From Cyathus striatus (lineage: Eukaryota; Basidiomycota; Agaricomycetes; Agaricales; Nidulariaceae), in contig JAOVFP010000002.1 of the NCBI GenBank assembly GCA_025738555.1, positions 62,001 to 126,000 on the forward strand: DNA of 64,000 nt. The letters are read 5' to 3'. Made by a program: the position numbers and the translations under genes. A model generated the notes under the pieces. That model was not told the DNA's origin. It saw only the letters and a list, made by a program, of their open reading frames with translations, and made no database searches. Below are positions 1-11,392 of this stretch, piece after piece; positions within the stretch are counted from its first letter, which is position 1, and the number at the start of each line of letters is the position of its first letter.

Positions 1-803
1 GGAAAGCCGGTGTGGAAGGAGCGTAAGAACGCGAGAACAGAAGAGCCAATGTGAAAGTGAAGAGTGAAGGACGCTAGTGCACAGCCAGGTACGGCAGCGG
101 GAGGTAGAGGTACGGCGAGCGCGAAGCTGGCTGAAGAACGCCCCAACAGGAGCAAAGGGCATGGAAGAGAACGAGCGACGAAACGGTAAAGAGAAGACTG
201 AGCGTAGAACGTGAAGAAAGAATACACGTAGAAGTACGGCATCCAAAGGAAGACGAGCCCGAAGCCCGAAGCCGCACAATCCAACACGGGTGAAAGAAAA
301 GCATCCAGGAAGACGTTACGAGAGCAACGTGCATGGTCGAGCTCAATGCGTAGGTTTAAGAAAGAAAAAGAAGGGGGAGAGGAAGGGAGAAGGGAAGAGC
401 GGGCAGCTTGCAGACGTTACAAGAGTAACGTGTATGTGGGAGTGCAATGAGTAGGCATAAGAAGGGAAGAGCGGGGAAGTGAAGGCGAAAGAGAGTGAAG
501 GAGGAAGGGGGGGTAGGGCATTGTAGGGTACAGAAGTAGAAAGTACGAAGTCATGCGACGATGAGCAGCGAACGCCAGGAAGAAACGAAGGGTGCAGCGC
601 ACCGAAGGTAATAAGCTCCAGAAGCCACGAACGTGCAGAACGCAAAAAAAAAGAGGTAACAGGTAGATGTAAAAGAAGGGAAAGAGCAGAGAAGCGAAAG
701 AACATGGATGAAGGGGGGTACGACATTGTAGGGTGTAAAAGTAAGAAACGAAGGGAACGAGTGCGAGAAAGCAAGAGGAAAGAAAGAAGAAAAGGCAACT
801 CAC
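1..803 (-). other. purine-rich stretch, probable intron(s) of a leftward gene
   Basis: The + strand is strongly purine-rich here, so its complement is pyrimidine-rich. It follows a good 5' splice site (GTGAGT, complement of 798-803) used by the exon at 804-884. Degenerate direct repeats are visible: ACGTTAC(A/G)AGAG near 313 and 415, and a GGGCATTGTAGGGT-type block near 513 and 720, about 205 bp apart. Long leftward reading frames here encode only Ser/Leu/Phe-rich low-complexity sequence and I do not believe them. No second exon could be placed, so the gene continues beyond the left edge or its exons are too short to see. Confidence 0.35.
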
Positions 804-884
804 CAACTTGGAAACCTCGGACAAATCATAATCGCGCACGGTAGTGGTCACCAACTGACCCGGCTCCTGCGACTGCACACCCAT
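804..884 (-). CDS. first exon of an unidentified gene, partial (leaves the window)
   Basis: ATG at 884 opens a 27-codon exon, MGVQSQEPGQL... ending ...DLSEVSKL, followed directly by a canonical GTGAGT donor. The codons look normal for the genome and the peptide is balanced, whereas the read-through past the donor becomes pyrimidine low-complexity. It is divergent from the Slm1-like gene, sharing a ~700-bp intergenic region. I do not recognise the protein from 27 residues. Sequence to the left of this window is needed to complete it; the exon could also be spurious. Confidence 0.35.
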
Positions 885-1591
885 TCAATCAGTCAATCAA
901 TACTGCGCTTACGCGTCGCAAATTAGCAAAGCATACCATAGGATTCCCAGCCTCAACTACCCAAACACATCAGCACATACTCTCTACTCCCCAGAAATGA
1001 GCGAACGTACCATATTTAAGTACACTCTGGTCGTTCTTCTTCCTTATCTACACATCCACGCTATGAGCACACGAGTGACGCAGAGGAAAAGAAGGGACAT
1101 ACGACAGTAGAAATATAGTAGTACACGCCAAGGACAAGGACCTGAACAGTAACATATCCAACACGGACGTACAACAGCGTCGTAGGATCGTCAAAAGGAA
1201 TCTTCCTTGCCACTATTCCTTCGTATCAGCACCCTGCTCTCCTCTTCTCTCCACGAAAACAAGACACACCTTGCATGGCACCGAGAGAAATGACCATATT
1301 CTGCATTGCTGAGTTCATTTTTGCGACGAAACAAACGAAAAGGGGGGAAGGAGTGGGGAAAAGCAAAGAGGTCTCGGGGACAAATCAAAAAAAATTGAGC
1401 GGGGGAGGGAAGAGGAACGTCAAAAGAGAGGGCAGTGACACGTCGCGCATATTTGTCCTTGTTATGCACCGCGCTTAGGCTTTCCTACCCTGGGGCCGAA
1501 GGCACACTGACGTCAACATCCAAAACAACATCTCCTCTTCCCTTTTTCAACTCCTACGCTTACTCCCCTCCCTCTCCCCAACACATTCATA
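885..1591. promoter_or_regulatory. divergent intergenic region between the leftward exon and the Slm1-like gene
   Basis: About 700 bp with no credible coding sequence. It becomes CT-rich on the + strand just before the Slm1-like ATG (roughly 1520-1590), the usual look of a basidiomycete 5' leader. A purine-rich block lies at 1340-1435. No clear TATA box was identified, and the reading frames across this stretch look like chance. Confidence 0.4.
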
Positions 1592-4500
1592 ATGCACGAC
1601 GCAAACTCCTCACGAGCTTCCCTCTCCCGCGCCTCCCGCCAAGGCAGCACCATATCCCGCACACAAAGCCTCATCAAGCGCAACATAGAGCTGCACGACC
1701 TCGTCCCCTCAGACGTCCTCATCGAGCGCTTCGTAGCGTGGAAAGCCATCGTCAAGCAGCTCATAGCCTACTTTGAAGGCGTCGCCGATGTGCAGAACAA
1801 TACCGCCCGCGAGATGGCCAAGCTCGCTGCTGTCATCCAGGTCCCCTTCAGGAGTGGTAATCAGTTCCTCGGCGAAGGTGGTCTACAGGTACGTACCCCT
1901 CCTTTTTCCCAATAAGGATTACGCTAAGAGTCATGTAGGATGTCTACTACTCGATAAGAGACAAAACTAGAATCATAGCTGATCATCACGCCGATCTGGG
2001 ACGAACGATTGACAGCTCGATTGTCCAGCACTTGCAGAAGCTCAGGACAGAGATCAAAGCGCATATAAAGGTATATTTCTATCTTTGTCTCTTTTATCTA
2101 TTCTTTTTTTTCGTTTTTTGGTGGGGAGCCCCTTGGACTGGCGGGAGACCCTTTGCCCTGCAGACTACGTTTTCCGATGCACTCGGAGCCACCCGCTTTA
2201 CTTTTAATCTCACAACCTCAAGAATCCGCTTCTCAGCGCCCGTAAAGGGCGGAGCTATACGCGTTGGAATTCCGTCCACGCCCGTACGCATACACCCACC
2301 TCTTCCTCCACACCCCGCTCCAGTTCGAAAATAGGGGCCGAAGAAAGAACTACACTCCCAAGCCCACCACCTCACCGCACCTCCAACCGACAAGTGCCTA
2401 CATGCCAACATCGTCAAATGCACAAGGAAACACTATCGCACGCAAGACGCAAGTTCGGGTGAAATAGGACTTCATGCCCCCTGAGCAAAGTAGTACGTCC
2501 CCCTCCCCGCAGACTTTTCTTCAAAACCATCTCACTTACTTGTTGCAGCTACCCTCTGCCTCCGCCACTCTACCTACGAGGTCGAAAGCTGCATAGCCTA
2601 GTAGACCCCCAGCCTCATCTACAGCACGACCTCACCACGTCCATTTCAGCGCCGTATACTCCCCTCTCAGCTCGTTACGAGCTAGATATTGCTCAACCGC
2701 AAGCGCTGGTGGAATATGGCATCTATGCAGTTTATCTCAACGGTACCCCAGGACTCAGATCCAACCTATCCATCCTACATTCCCCTCCCTCGCAGATGGA
2801 AGGAGCCAGAGGAGCCAAGACGTATGGTGATGTCGTACTTCCTTCTCGTGCGGAACGAGTAGCCTACGCAGAAACTTTGCCGTGGAAAATATCCCCTAAA
2901 CCCCGGTCGATGTTACACTGGAACGTCAAGGCCAGCGACTCCAGGGCAGGAAGCTCATGAATGACCCGAGCTGACGGTAGCTCTCGACAACCACTACGAA
3001 ATGCGTACGCCTCATCGTTGGCGTTTTCCCCTCTATCATCTTTCCTCCTCCCACCTCCACCAGCCTTCCCATCCCCGTACCACCTTTACGTATTCATCCG
3101 ACTCGCCGACTTCGGACCTCGAACAGTGGAGCTATAGCGTATCCTGGTCATCAGGGGCAGCTTGTCGTCATCGAGAGATGTATCACGTGATACATTCAGG
3201 AGACAATCTTGAAGTCTAGAAGGCTTAAAGCCCATGCCTGGCTTCGGTGTATGCTACATGCAGCTGCAGAAACGATCTCGATAATTTACAGAGCGCTATG
3301 CGTATCTCGGGGCAACAGGTCGTACTTCCTTCTCATGCAGAAGCCGTTCTTATCAATGAGCAGCCTACGCAGAAATTTTGTTGGGAGGGGACATCAAGGG
3401 CAGCGGCTCCAGGTTAGGACGCTCATGAATGACGGCCACTATGAGACATATACCCCAACATTGATGTTTTCTTCTCTACCGTCTCTCCTCCCCCGGACTC
3501 CGCCCGCCTTCTCATACCACGAACCACCCATAACGCATCCACCCGGCTCGCAGACCTTGTACCTCGAACCGTGGGGCTATAGTGTATTCTGGTCATCAGG
3601 GGCTACCCTGGAGTCATCGAGAGATGTATCAAGTGATATGTTCATGAGCCAATCTTCTAGATGGTTTAGAGCATACGGCTGGCTTCGGTGCATGGTGCAT
3701 GTACATACAACTGCAAGAACCATGGAGCTCTAGCCTAAGGGCAGTACACGTATCTCGGGCAGCAGATCATACTTCCTTCTCATCCAGAAGCTGTTGGACA
3801 ACGAGCAGCTTATGCGGAGACTTTGTCGCGGAGGATGCCCTCAAGCCCAGTCTATGTTCATGCTAGAAGGGCAGCGGTCGCAGGGCACGACACTGATGAA
3901 TGATACCGAGCCGACAATCACTACGAGGTGTACATTATCGTTAGCATTTTCTCCTTATCATCTCTTCTCCCGCCTCCGCCAACCTTGCCATACCACGCAT
4001 CACGTTTACGTATTCACCCGACTCCTATACCTCGAACCTCGAACCGTGGAGCTATTCGTATTCTGGTTATCGGGGTCTAAGTCGTCGTCGTCGAGGGGAT
4101 GTATCACGTGGTACATTTATGAGGCAATCTGCTAAACGGCTTCAAGCCTACGGCTGGCTTCGGTGCATGTATATTTAGCTGTAGGAACGACCTCCTATTA
4201 CCCGCGAAGCTCTGGCGTGAAGATGGTGGTGAAGGGAGCCATATACACCTAATGAAACAACGATGCAGTTTCGCGTCTCGCAATCAAGTGGCAGTAGCTT
4301 GCGAATCTCGAAGCCCTCAAACCTCATAGATCCACTAGGCTGAACATCACATCGTTGATATTTCTCTTGGCGGCAGTGCTTACTTCTTGAGCTGGCGTTT
4401 CACTCCTTTCATTTACACTGCTCATGCAATTCCAGGTCTTACAACGATTCTCCCGCACGCTCTTGACAACTCCCGCATTTTACTTCCTTTCTTTTTTTGT

Positions 4501-6214
4501 TCTCTTTACTTTTTCCTCCTTATCACATCATTCCTCTTTGAGCAGTACTAACCAGCCATTTGCAGAACATCCAAAATGACACCGGCAAACTCGCAGCAAA
4601 CGTCGCCAAAGAACGCGAACTCTCCACACGACTCATCGGTGAGCTCGCAAACGACATCTCTTCATTCAAGAACACGCCCATGAACGTCACCAGCCGCACG
4701 GACCCGTAAGTACCCCCCTCGTCCCCTCCGTTACCTTTACTGAACGGTACATTAGATACGTCGCAAACCTCCACGTCGCACACCAGTTGCAGAAACAAGT
4801 CCTCGAAGAAAACCTCCTTCAAAAATCCATAATCATGATGCAGCAGAACTCGGCCGACTTCGAAGAGGGCATTGTACGCTCTATCCAATCTGCTTGGGTG
4901 ACCTTTGACGAGTGGCAGTCCCGCGCCGCTACGTCCTCGCAGGATACCTTCCGTACGCTCGGAGACCAGATGGCTGCGCTGCAGCCTGATAAAGAGTGGA
5001 TATCGTTCGCTGCTAGGAGTGATCATCTTTTGGATCCGGATACTCCCCTTCGAGATCCCGAGTCGATCTTGTACCCCCTCAAGGACGATCCAAGTGTTAT
5101 TCCTGTCCATACGGGTTATCTGGAGCGCAAAAAGCGCTTTACGAGGACATATGGGGAAGGATACTTCGTCCTTACCCCTGCTGGCTTTTTACACTCGTTC
5201 GCGAACTCTGATTTAGCTAAAAGTTCGACACCGACCTTCTCCATCTTCTTGCCGTTGTGTACTCTCGGCCCGCCATCTACTCCCTCTTCCAAGTCGAACA
5301 AGTTCCATATAGAAGGGAAGAAGGATGGGCTAGGTACGACGAAGGGCGGAACGAGTCTTAAGAGCATATTCTCCAGCGACTCGCAGCGCGCGTGGAGTTT
5401 CCGTTCGAGGAGCCGGGAAGAACTGATGGAGTGGTGGAATGATATTCGGATGTTGTGTGCGCGGTACCTGGTGGCAAGTGAGCAGATGGAGAGGACGGGT
5501 CCCGTTGAGGCTGCCGTTCGGGCTGTGGGGTACGTCAGCGACGAGGAGGAGGAGACTGGGATGGGAGCAGTGTCGAGGAAGAGGCGGCAGAGGACGACGA
5601 AGAAGACGAGATCTACGAGGACGTCATGGAGGACGGTCCTCCCGGTTACCACCACCCCGCGCATCACGAGAAAGTCTATGCGGGGGAGGTAAATCAGAAT
5701 GGATACCTGGTACGTTGTTCACTTCCTTCCCTCGCGTGCTCCATAATCTGATCTGACTATCCATCCATCGCAGGTCGATAAGAAGGTTCTTCCAGGACAT
5801 TACCCAGAGGCGGAACAACAAGGTGCACCTATCACGCGCCGACCATCTAAGCGCCAGCAAGAGAAGGCACCGGAAGGGCGTCAGCCCCACATGTACCCTG
5901 ATCACGATGAGGCGCCCGTTATCGACAGAGATAGTGGCGCGCCCGGAGGGAACTCGACACCTCATGCTGGATTGGGATCGGGGCCTAGCACGTCGTATCA
6001 GGCAGTACCAGTGTCTGTTGCGAAGAACAATGCTTCCCATATTGTCGATCTCGGGCAGGGTGGCACGGGCGGGAGCGTGATTGGCAGTGCGCGTGGTAGT
6101 GCACATGGGGGAAGTGAGTCTGGTGAGGGGATGAAGCCTATCAGTGCTAATCCGACCGGAAACACTGATGCGGGACCTGCGCCCGTTGAGAGTCGATTCC
6201 AGGAGGGGTTGTAG
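1592..6214 (+). CDS. SLM1: Slm1/Slm2-like BAR and PH domain protein, with one apparent frame slip
   Basis: Five exons: 1592-1888, 1939-2070, 4566-4705, 4756-5709, 5774-6214. In the fungal Slm1/2 family a coiled-coil (F-BAR-like) region and a PH domain bind PI(4,5)P2 at eisosomes and act in TORC2 and actin signalling. Here residues ~20-250 form the helical region (exon 2 ends KAHIK, exon 3 begins NIQNDTGKL). Residues ~307-430 form the PH domain (HTGYLERKKRF ... ELMEWWNDI). An acidic, disordered tail follows. The five exons total 1964 nt, one short of a multiple of three. The frame changes in the GAG run near 5541-5555: after YVSDEEEE the sensible frame (EEAAEDDEEDEIYEDV) is -1. Either one G is missing (655 codons if restored), or a 41-nt GTACGT..CAG intron at 5530-5570 is removed (641 codons). 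Start chosen because a CT-rich leader precedes it and no upstream in-frame exon is seen. Confidence 0.8.
2071..4565 (+). other. 2.5-kb intron 2 of the Slm1-like gene
   Basis: The donor GTATAT at 2071 follows codon AAG. The acceptor TTGCAG ends at 4565, and a perfect TACTAAC branch site lies at 4546-4552 behind a long pyrimidine tract. The protein reads continuously across it (KAHIK/NIQNDTGKL), so it is a single intron. The two flanking introns of this gene are 50 bp each, which makes this one about fifty times longer. Its centre is a tandem repeat (see 2820-4230); 2080-2820 shows nothing recognisable. Confidence 0.75.
2820..4230 (+). repeat. three tandem copies of a ~450-490 bp unit inside the intron
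   Basis: Landmarks recur in the same order. (C)(G/A)TACTTCCTTCTC occurs at 2834, 3321 and 3768. An ACCTCGAAC(A/C)GTGG(A/G)GCTAT block occurs near 3117, 3560 and 4038. A TGGCTTCGGTG(T/C)ATG block occurs near 3239, 3681 and 4155. Spacings are therefore ~487, ~447 and ~440-480 bp. Copies differ by scattered substitutions and small indels, so the array is not recent. The first copy lacks its left part. No open frame is conserved among copies. Confidence 0.75.
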
Positions 6215-8049
6215 GGTCGATCGATCCCTTGGTGGCTGTTGAATATGATGAATGTACCGCAGGCACAATTTTCTTTTTCTTTTTTGTCTTTCTTCCGTGT
6301 TGATTGTCAATGTATTGATGCCATTCCTAGCTTCTGATAAACATTTGACTTGTTACGATTTCCGTTATCTACTCTACGTACCGTATATATTTTTCGGGTA
6401 GTTGTTCTGAACTTTCTGGAGCGCCTGAACTAATGGGAATGCCCTGTAGTTTTACGCTATTCATTCGTAATAGGACACTGTTGTACCTTTTTTGTTCGTG
6501 TATATAGTCCACCTAATGAAACCAGTGTCTTATGATATGCTCTGAAACAACATCCTTGTAGAAACCGATCTCCTTGTTACACAAATTGGCTTTGCTGGCA
6601 ACGAATTCTTTCTGGATTCTGTGAACAGTGGCGATAGGCAAACCTAGTCGTTAATCAAGCTGTCGCATGTCTCAACGTGTAGGACCTTTCCCTTGTAACA
6701 AATCATCCTATACAGTGCGCGACGATTTTAGTCGAATAATATGTAATTCGAGTACTAGGGATATGCCCGTTGTAAGGTTACTCACGTATGTCGCAACATC
6801 AGTGTAGGGACTGTTCTCTTTGTTTAAAATGATCTGGAATGACAAGTTAACTTCAACCGGCAGTGATCATCTGTATTCCGCGGACGGACGCCGTTGTCTT
6901 TTGTTTGAACCAATGATATTACGAACTTTCTACGGGCTTGTCAGTGGCGAGACAAGAAATAGCTTGTGGTAATAAATTCTCGAGATAACCCTACGACGTG
7001 AGTGATATATCATCACGTAGTAGACGGAGGATTTTGCAGACGTTATTACGTTCCCACAAGCGTTAAATATGGATATCGTCAACTGGTTGTTTCCCAGTCG
7101 AAAATGGGGGTCGCCGTTACAGGTAATCATCAGCAGCAATTGTACAAATAGCCGTTAGGTGCAGAAGATCCAAGCGACTTGCATCAATAAATATGGACTT
7201 GCCGCACCTTCTATGCGAAAATTCGTCATATAGACTCGAAACATGACGGAGACCTTCCTTGAAAAGTTGATGCCAGCGCTAGTCTGAAAGCGCTTAGTAG
7301 TAACCGGTAACCAAGTAGTGCTTGCCCATCAGATTATTGTCAATGTAATAACCGGACGATTCAACAGATCCAAAGGACTCACCTCATCAAAATAAGGACC
7401 CACCGTGCCTTATGTACTGTAATAAAGTGTAGCCAAGGTGTCCGTAAGACTTGACTCGGACCCGGAGAAAAATACGGATCTATCAGAAAATTTAATCAGA
7501 AGAGTGAACGCCTCAACTCCTTCTACATGAGGCTACGAGTGGGTCCACAAGCGCCTACAAAGGGGAGCGCGGATCGTATCACCTTCTCAACAAAGGTTTA
7601 TGCTATGATCGTAATTCTGAAAGACAATTCAAACATGGAGAAAAATAAGGACCCACCAAGTGCTATTTATGCCAATAATAATCGTTGACAAACGTATTAG
7701 AAGTTACAACGGTCAGCAGACTCTTACATATTGTATCCACGAGCTCGACGGCGATCTCAGTCCAATCAGGGGACAAATCATATGTCAAATCCAGCCTCCA
7801 ATTTCCCACAAGGACCCACACCGAGAGCTATAGCCGGCTAATCAGAGTCATAAATACATACAGAACGGAAGTCTCTGTATTTGACATATCCACGTTTCAA
7901 ACATTGTTTTCTGACCGAGCATTCTCCGAGCTTACGAGCCGCCCACAAGCGTCTACAATGACGCAAAGTATCCAGTAATAACACCTTCAACACGAGGCTA
8001 CCAAGGTCCAAATCAGCCAAAAATTCCCGCTTACTTTTATTCAGAGTCA
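6215..8049. other. intergenic, decayed repeats, no gene seen
   Basis: The 3' end of the Slm1-like gene comes first, then about 1.8 kb with no credible frame. A short phrase AAGGACCCAC recurs at about 7395, 7645 and 7810, and a CCACAAGCG(C/T)CTACAA phrase at about 7547 and 7942. These suggest old copies of one small repeat, too diverged to delimit. Confidence 0.4.
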
Positions 8050-8590
8050 TACGAGTCGGCTATAGGTCGTAAATGTCTTGTAAAAAGTGAAAGGAAAACG
8101 GCTCCTTTCAAAAAACCGATCAGAATACACGATCGTCAATTCCTAGTAGTACTCCAAAATCTCCTCCCACACCATAGACTTCTAATCTAATCTGACTCTA
8201 CTGAAGGTACCTACAAACACCCACTGAAGCGATTATAGGTTGTAAATTTTTGGTAAATAAAATGGAAAGCCTACAATTCCGATCAGAATACACGTTCGTC
8301 AATTCCTAGTATACAAAGTCCCACACTACGCTGCTATAACTACTTCCAGTCTAATTTCACCTACAAACACCCACTGAAGCAGAGCATCTGTCGTACTTTT
8401 GCTACAAACCACTACAGATTATAAGTCGTAAATGCCTGGTGAATAAGATGGAAAGCTAACGGCCCTGGTCGCGACACACGCCCGTCGATTCCTGGGACTC
8501 CTCCTGCGCTACACTACTGCGGCTACTTCCAATCTAATCTTGCCTACAGACACCCACTGAAGCAGCGCATCCGTCGTACTTCTCCTATAT
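8050..8590 (+). repeat. three tandem copies of a ~185-bp noncoding repeat
   Basis: Each unit runs from (A/T)TATA(G/A)GT(C/T)GTAAAT through TCGTC(A/G)ATTCCT to ACACCCACTGAAGC. GTAAAT-type starts are near 8067, 8238 and 8426; ACACCCACTGAAGC ends are near 8217, 8359 and 8552. No frame is shared. Copies are ~75-80% alike by eye. Confidence 0.65.
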
Positions 8591-9244
8591 ATTACTAGTC
8601 CAAATGGTATAATTCACAAGAAAGCCGATCAGAATATGAAAAACATTCTCATTCATAGCTATCTACCCCGTCTCCGAGTCACCTGTAAAATGTACCTAAG
8701 CCGCCCACACTGAGTGAGGCACCATACCAACTACATGCAAGCGAGTGATACCTCCCACACGAGGCTACTACCTTGCCAATGGCCAGAGTGACCAGAATCA
8801 TGACTCACAAGTACAAGAAATCGCGACCCGATAAGAATTAAGTCCATTTGAAAAATGTAAACCTTAGTTAGTAGTTAAGATATATGATCCGCCTCCTCCT
8901 CACTGCATTTCAAAACACCCTCGAATAGGTATCATCTGGAGACAGAAGCGCATCAAAATCAAATACTTACTTCCCCGAGTCCGAGTCGTACGCCCACATC
9001 ACGCAACGAGCGGAAGAATCACAGGATCAAACCCGCTCTCCAGCATTGTAACAGGAGGTACGAACGAAGGAGATACGGAAGTAAACGAGACACAAAAGCT
9101 TACTCGTATACAAAAATGGAAAGTTCAAACGCGACAATCTAGTTAAACTTATACTCAGAGTAAGTAAGTCGATAAGATAATTTAAAATTTACAGTACAGT
9201 AAAAAGGCTTTCATGTTCTCTCTCTTTAACACTTTAATCGAGTC
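8591..9244. other. intergenic, nothing recognised
   Basis: About 650 bp without a plausible gene. A CCACACGAGGCTAC phrase near 8757 also occurs near 7998, linking it to the decayed repeats to the left. Confidence 0.4.
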
Positions 9245-9445
9245 ATGTCCGAGTACACATCTAGAACACAAAAAAATAACGGACCGTCGACCGTTATCGA
9301 AATCTCTCACACCTATCCCGGCGGTCCAGAAACTAGGGTGCATTACATAATACCTCCATACGCCAAATTAAAATCATCTGAAAAAACTCGGTGCCACACC
9401 TTCCTTAAGAGGAACCACGTTCCGCCGGACGTTCAGCAATATTAA
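9245..9445 (+). CDS. possible 66-residue orphan protein
   Basis: ATG at 9245 follows a CT-rich leader and opens an uninterrupted 66-codon frame (MSEYTSRTQKNNG... to ...PPDVQQY). Composition is ordinary and polar, with no signal peptide or membrane segment. The family is not recognised. It stands alone between decayed repeats, so it may be chance or the remnant of a longer gene. Confidence 0.25.
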   Translation: MSEYTSRTQKNNGPSTVIEISHTYPGGPETRVHYIIPPYAKLKSSEKTRCHTFLKRNHVPPDVQQY

Positions 9446-9610
9446 AAAAACACGCACAATGAGTCGTCGAGGTTATTGTTCTCCTACACACGAGGCTCAT
9501 TCCACAAAACTTCTATGCAAACATATATATAGAATTACATATCCTCCTCCTGAACATCACAAATACACTCTGTGATAGAGGTTAATGTATCATCCTCGGT
9601 GATATTAGAT
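9446..9610. other. short intergenic spacer
   Basis: No feature seen between the small orphan frame and the inverted-repeat element. Confidence 0.4.
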
Positions 9611-9889
9611 TACTGTATCAATACGACCAAGTGTTCGGTGACGCGTCACACAGGGTCATGAACAGGAACAGATGTCCTGTTTATCACGCGTCACGGAGCA
9701 TTTTGAACAGAGATACAGCGAAAAAATTGAGGTTAAGGTTGAATTTTCGGCCGCTCGCTTCGCTCGCATAGATCCCCATGAACACTTACAACTTTTGTCA
9801 CACCCGGCATGGCCCTTTGAACAGAGGGTCCAAGTGTTCATGGCCGTCACGCTGAAAAGTGGCGAACACTTGGTCGTATTGATACAGTA
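9611..9889. mobile_element. 279-bp MITE-like element with 27-bp perfect terminal inverted repeats
   Basis: TACTGTATCAATACGACCAA... (9611-9637) is matched exactly by its reverse complement at 9863-9889. Further inward the two sides share GTGACG and CATGAAC blocks, so the similarity decays gradually. It contains no gene; the frames inside are chance. A target-site duplication is not obvious, so it could also be a free-standing inverted duplication. Confidence 0.6.
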
Positions 9890-10067
9890 CAAGGACACGG
9901 CGGGAAGAGACAGAAGGAGATAAGGAACATCCGGAGAGAGTGCGAACGTCACCTCCAAATTGGTGAAAATTCAAGATTTCCACTCGCGTGTGTTACACAT
10001 CGCGTGACAGTACGAATAAGGATAATATTACAATAATTACTCTCAAGCGTGAAGGGTTGAGGGCTAT
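9890..10067. other. spacer between two inverted-repeat elements
   Basis: Nothing recognised. Confidence 0.4.
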
Positions 10068-10520
10068 ACTATGGTGCGCACGGCTTAGTCACCACTAGTT
10101 TTGTACAGTGGCAAAATCCATCCACGAAAAATTTTGAAAATTTTCTCTTCAGTTTTTGTGATTTTTGAAGGGATTTCATGCTCTTTGTTCTATTTAGTAT
10201 CAACTTAGAGCACTATATAATGGATTAAGATACAAAAATTTGTGATATTCTCTATCTCAGGTGATTTATATTGATGACAAAGCTATACAAATATGGTAAT
10301 TATCTTCCTAATATGGTAATGCGGCAAAATCCATCATTGACGAAAAATATAACTCCTTCAGTTTTGGGAATTTTGACAAATCCTTTTGTAGATTTACTCT
10401 GTTCATCAAAAGAAGCATTTCTACAAGAGGAATAAGAAAATGGGGGTCATATGCGTGAGAAATTTAGGTCACCCTTTGCCTGTACAAAAGTTGTGGTGAC
10501 TAAGCCGTGCGCACCATAGT
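10068..10520. mobile_element. 453-bp MITE with ~41-bp terminal inverted repeats
   Basis: ACTATGGTGCGCACGGCTTA.. at 10068-10108 is repeated in inverted orientation at 10480-10520. There are two mismatches (ACTAG versus ACAAC). The interior is AT-rich and has no gene. It contains an internal direct repeat, GGCAAAATCCATC, at about 10110 and 10323, each followed by GAAAAAT and a CTTCAGTTTT phrase, so the element may have arisen by fusing two half-copies. Flanks CTAT and CTTA give no clear target duplication. Confidence 0.75.
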
Positions 10521-11392
10521 CTTAAGGAAGACATTGGCGAGGCGAGGAGAAGGAGGGAGTCTGGAGGACGGGCGTCGTGTGAGACAGACAAGATCACGGG
10601 CCGAGTCGTTCTGGATAGACACGATAGTCGGCAGGAGCCATACAAAAACAACAACAAGACACGCCATTCAAGGCGTCCAGCCGGACGCACTCTGCTCAAA
10701 GACAAGCGCCTCGTTGTCTCCGACGTCGACCATACACAGAGCTGGAGGTGAAGTAGTAATACTTAATATCCGCGCCTTCTCATCTCTTCAACTTCTCACT
10801 CCTGTGAACTTGTACGCATTAAAAAAGTAATGTGGGGGATATCCATACTAGTTGACGAAAATTAGAAAATTACGAAAATGCAGATGCAGGGTGAAATAAA
10901 GATCTGACGTCGCGTATCATCCAATCGCAGCGGAAGCAAAAAATAGGTATTTGCGCGTATTTACCAAGGTCTTGGTTATCTCCCGCCCATCGACCCCGCA
11001 CGCAGCAATAGCCATTGAAGCAGGAAAGAGCCCCTCGCGACGCCAATACGTCAAGCAGATACACAAATCCAGCGGGCGATCCTCGAGGCAGAGGCCACCG
11101 CGATGGCACAGAAAACTAAGTATGGGAAAATAAAAACAGCGAGGCTCTTCTACTTTTGACAGGTCTGTTATCTCGGGCCCACACTTCCTTTTTTATCGAG
11201 GATCTGTTCTCCATCAGGATTTAGGATTCTACCTTAAAGAGAGCAAGGCCAGCCTCGTGCTCACTCTTGCGATACCTGTTCTTCCACGATCCCTCTTTTC
11301 TCTTTTCTCCCTTAATCCCCCGATCCTTTCTCTGCTCGCATCCCCGCAGTCCCATTCCCTGTCGACCATCTCATTCCAACCAACCAGCAACG
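10521..11392 (+). promoter_or_regulatory. upstream region of the HMG-box gene
   Basis: No credible gene. From about 11270 the + strand is strongly CT-rich up to the ATG at 11393, typical of a basidiomycete 5' leader. Upstream frames are short and unconvincing. Confidence 0.45.

Noticed and set aside
343..884. Long leftward frames rich in Ser, Leu, Phe
   Set aside because: They are translations of a purine-rich strand's complement with low complexity. Only the first 27 codons (804-884) look protein-like, and a splice donor follows them.
2094..2467. Open frames inside the large Slm1-gene intron
   Set aside because: No homology recognised, and the flanking exons join in phase with consistent protein sense, so no exon is needed there.
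9656..9983. Overlapping frames on both strands near 9.7-9.98 kb
   Set aside because: They are shadows of an inverted-repeat element; the frames are mirror images created by the repeat.
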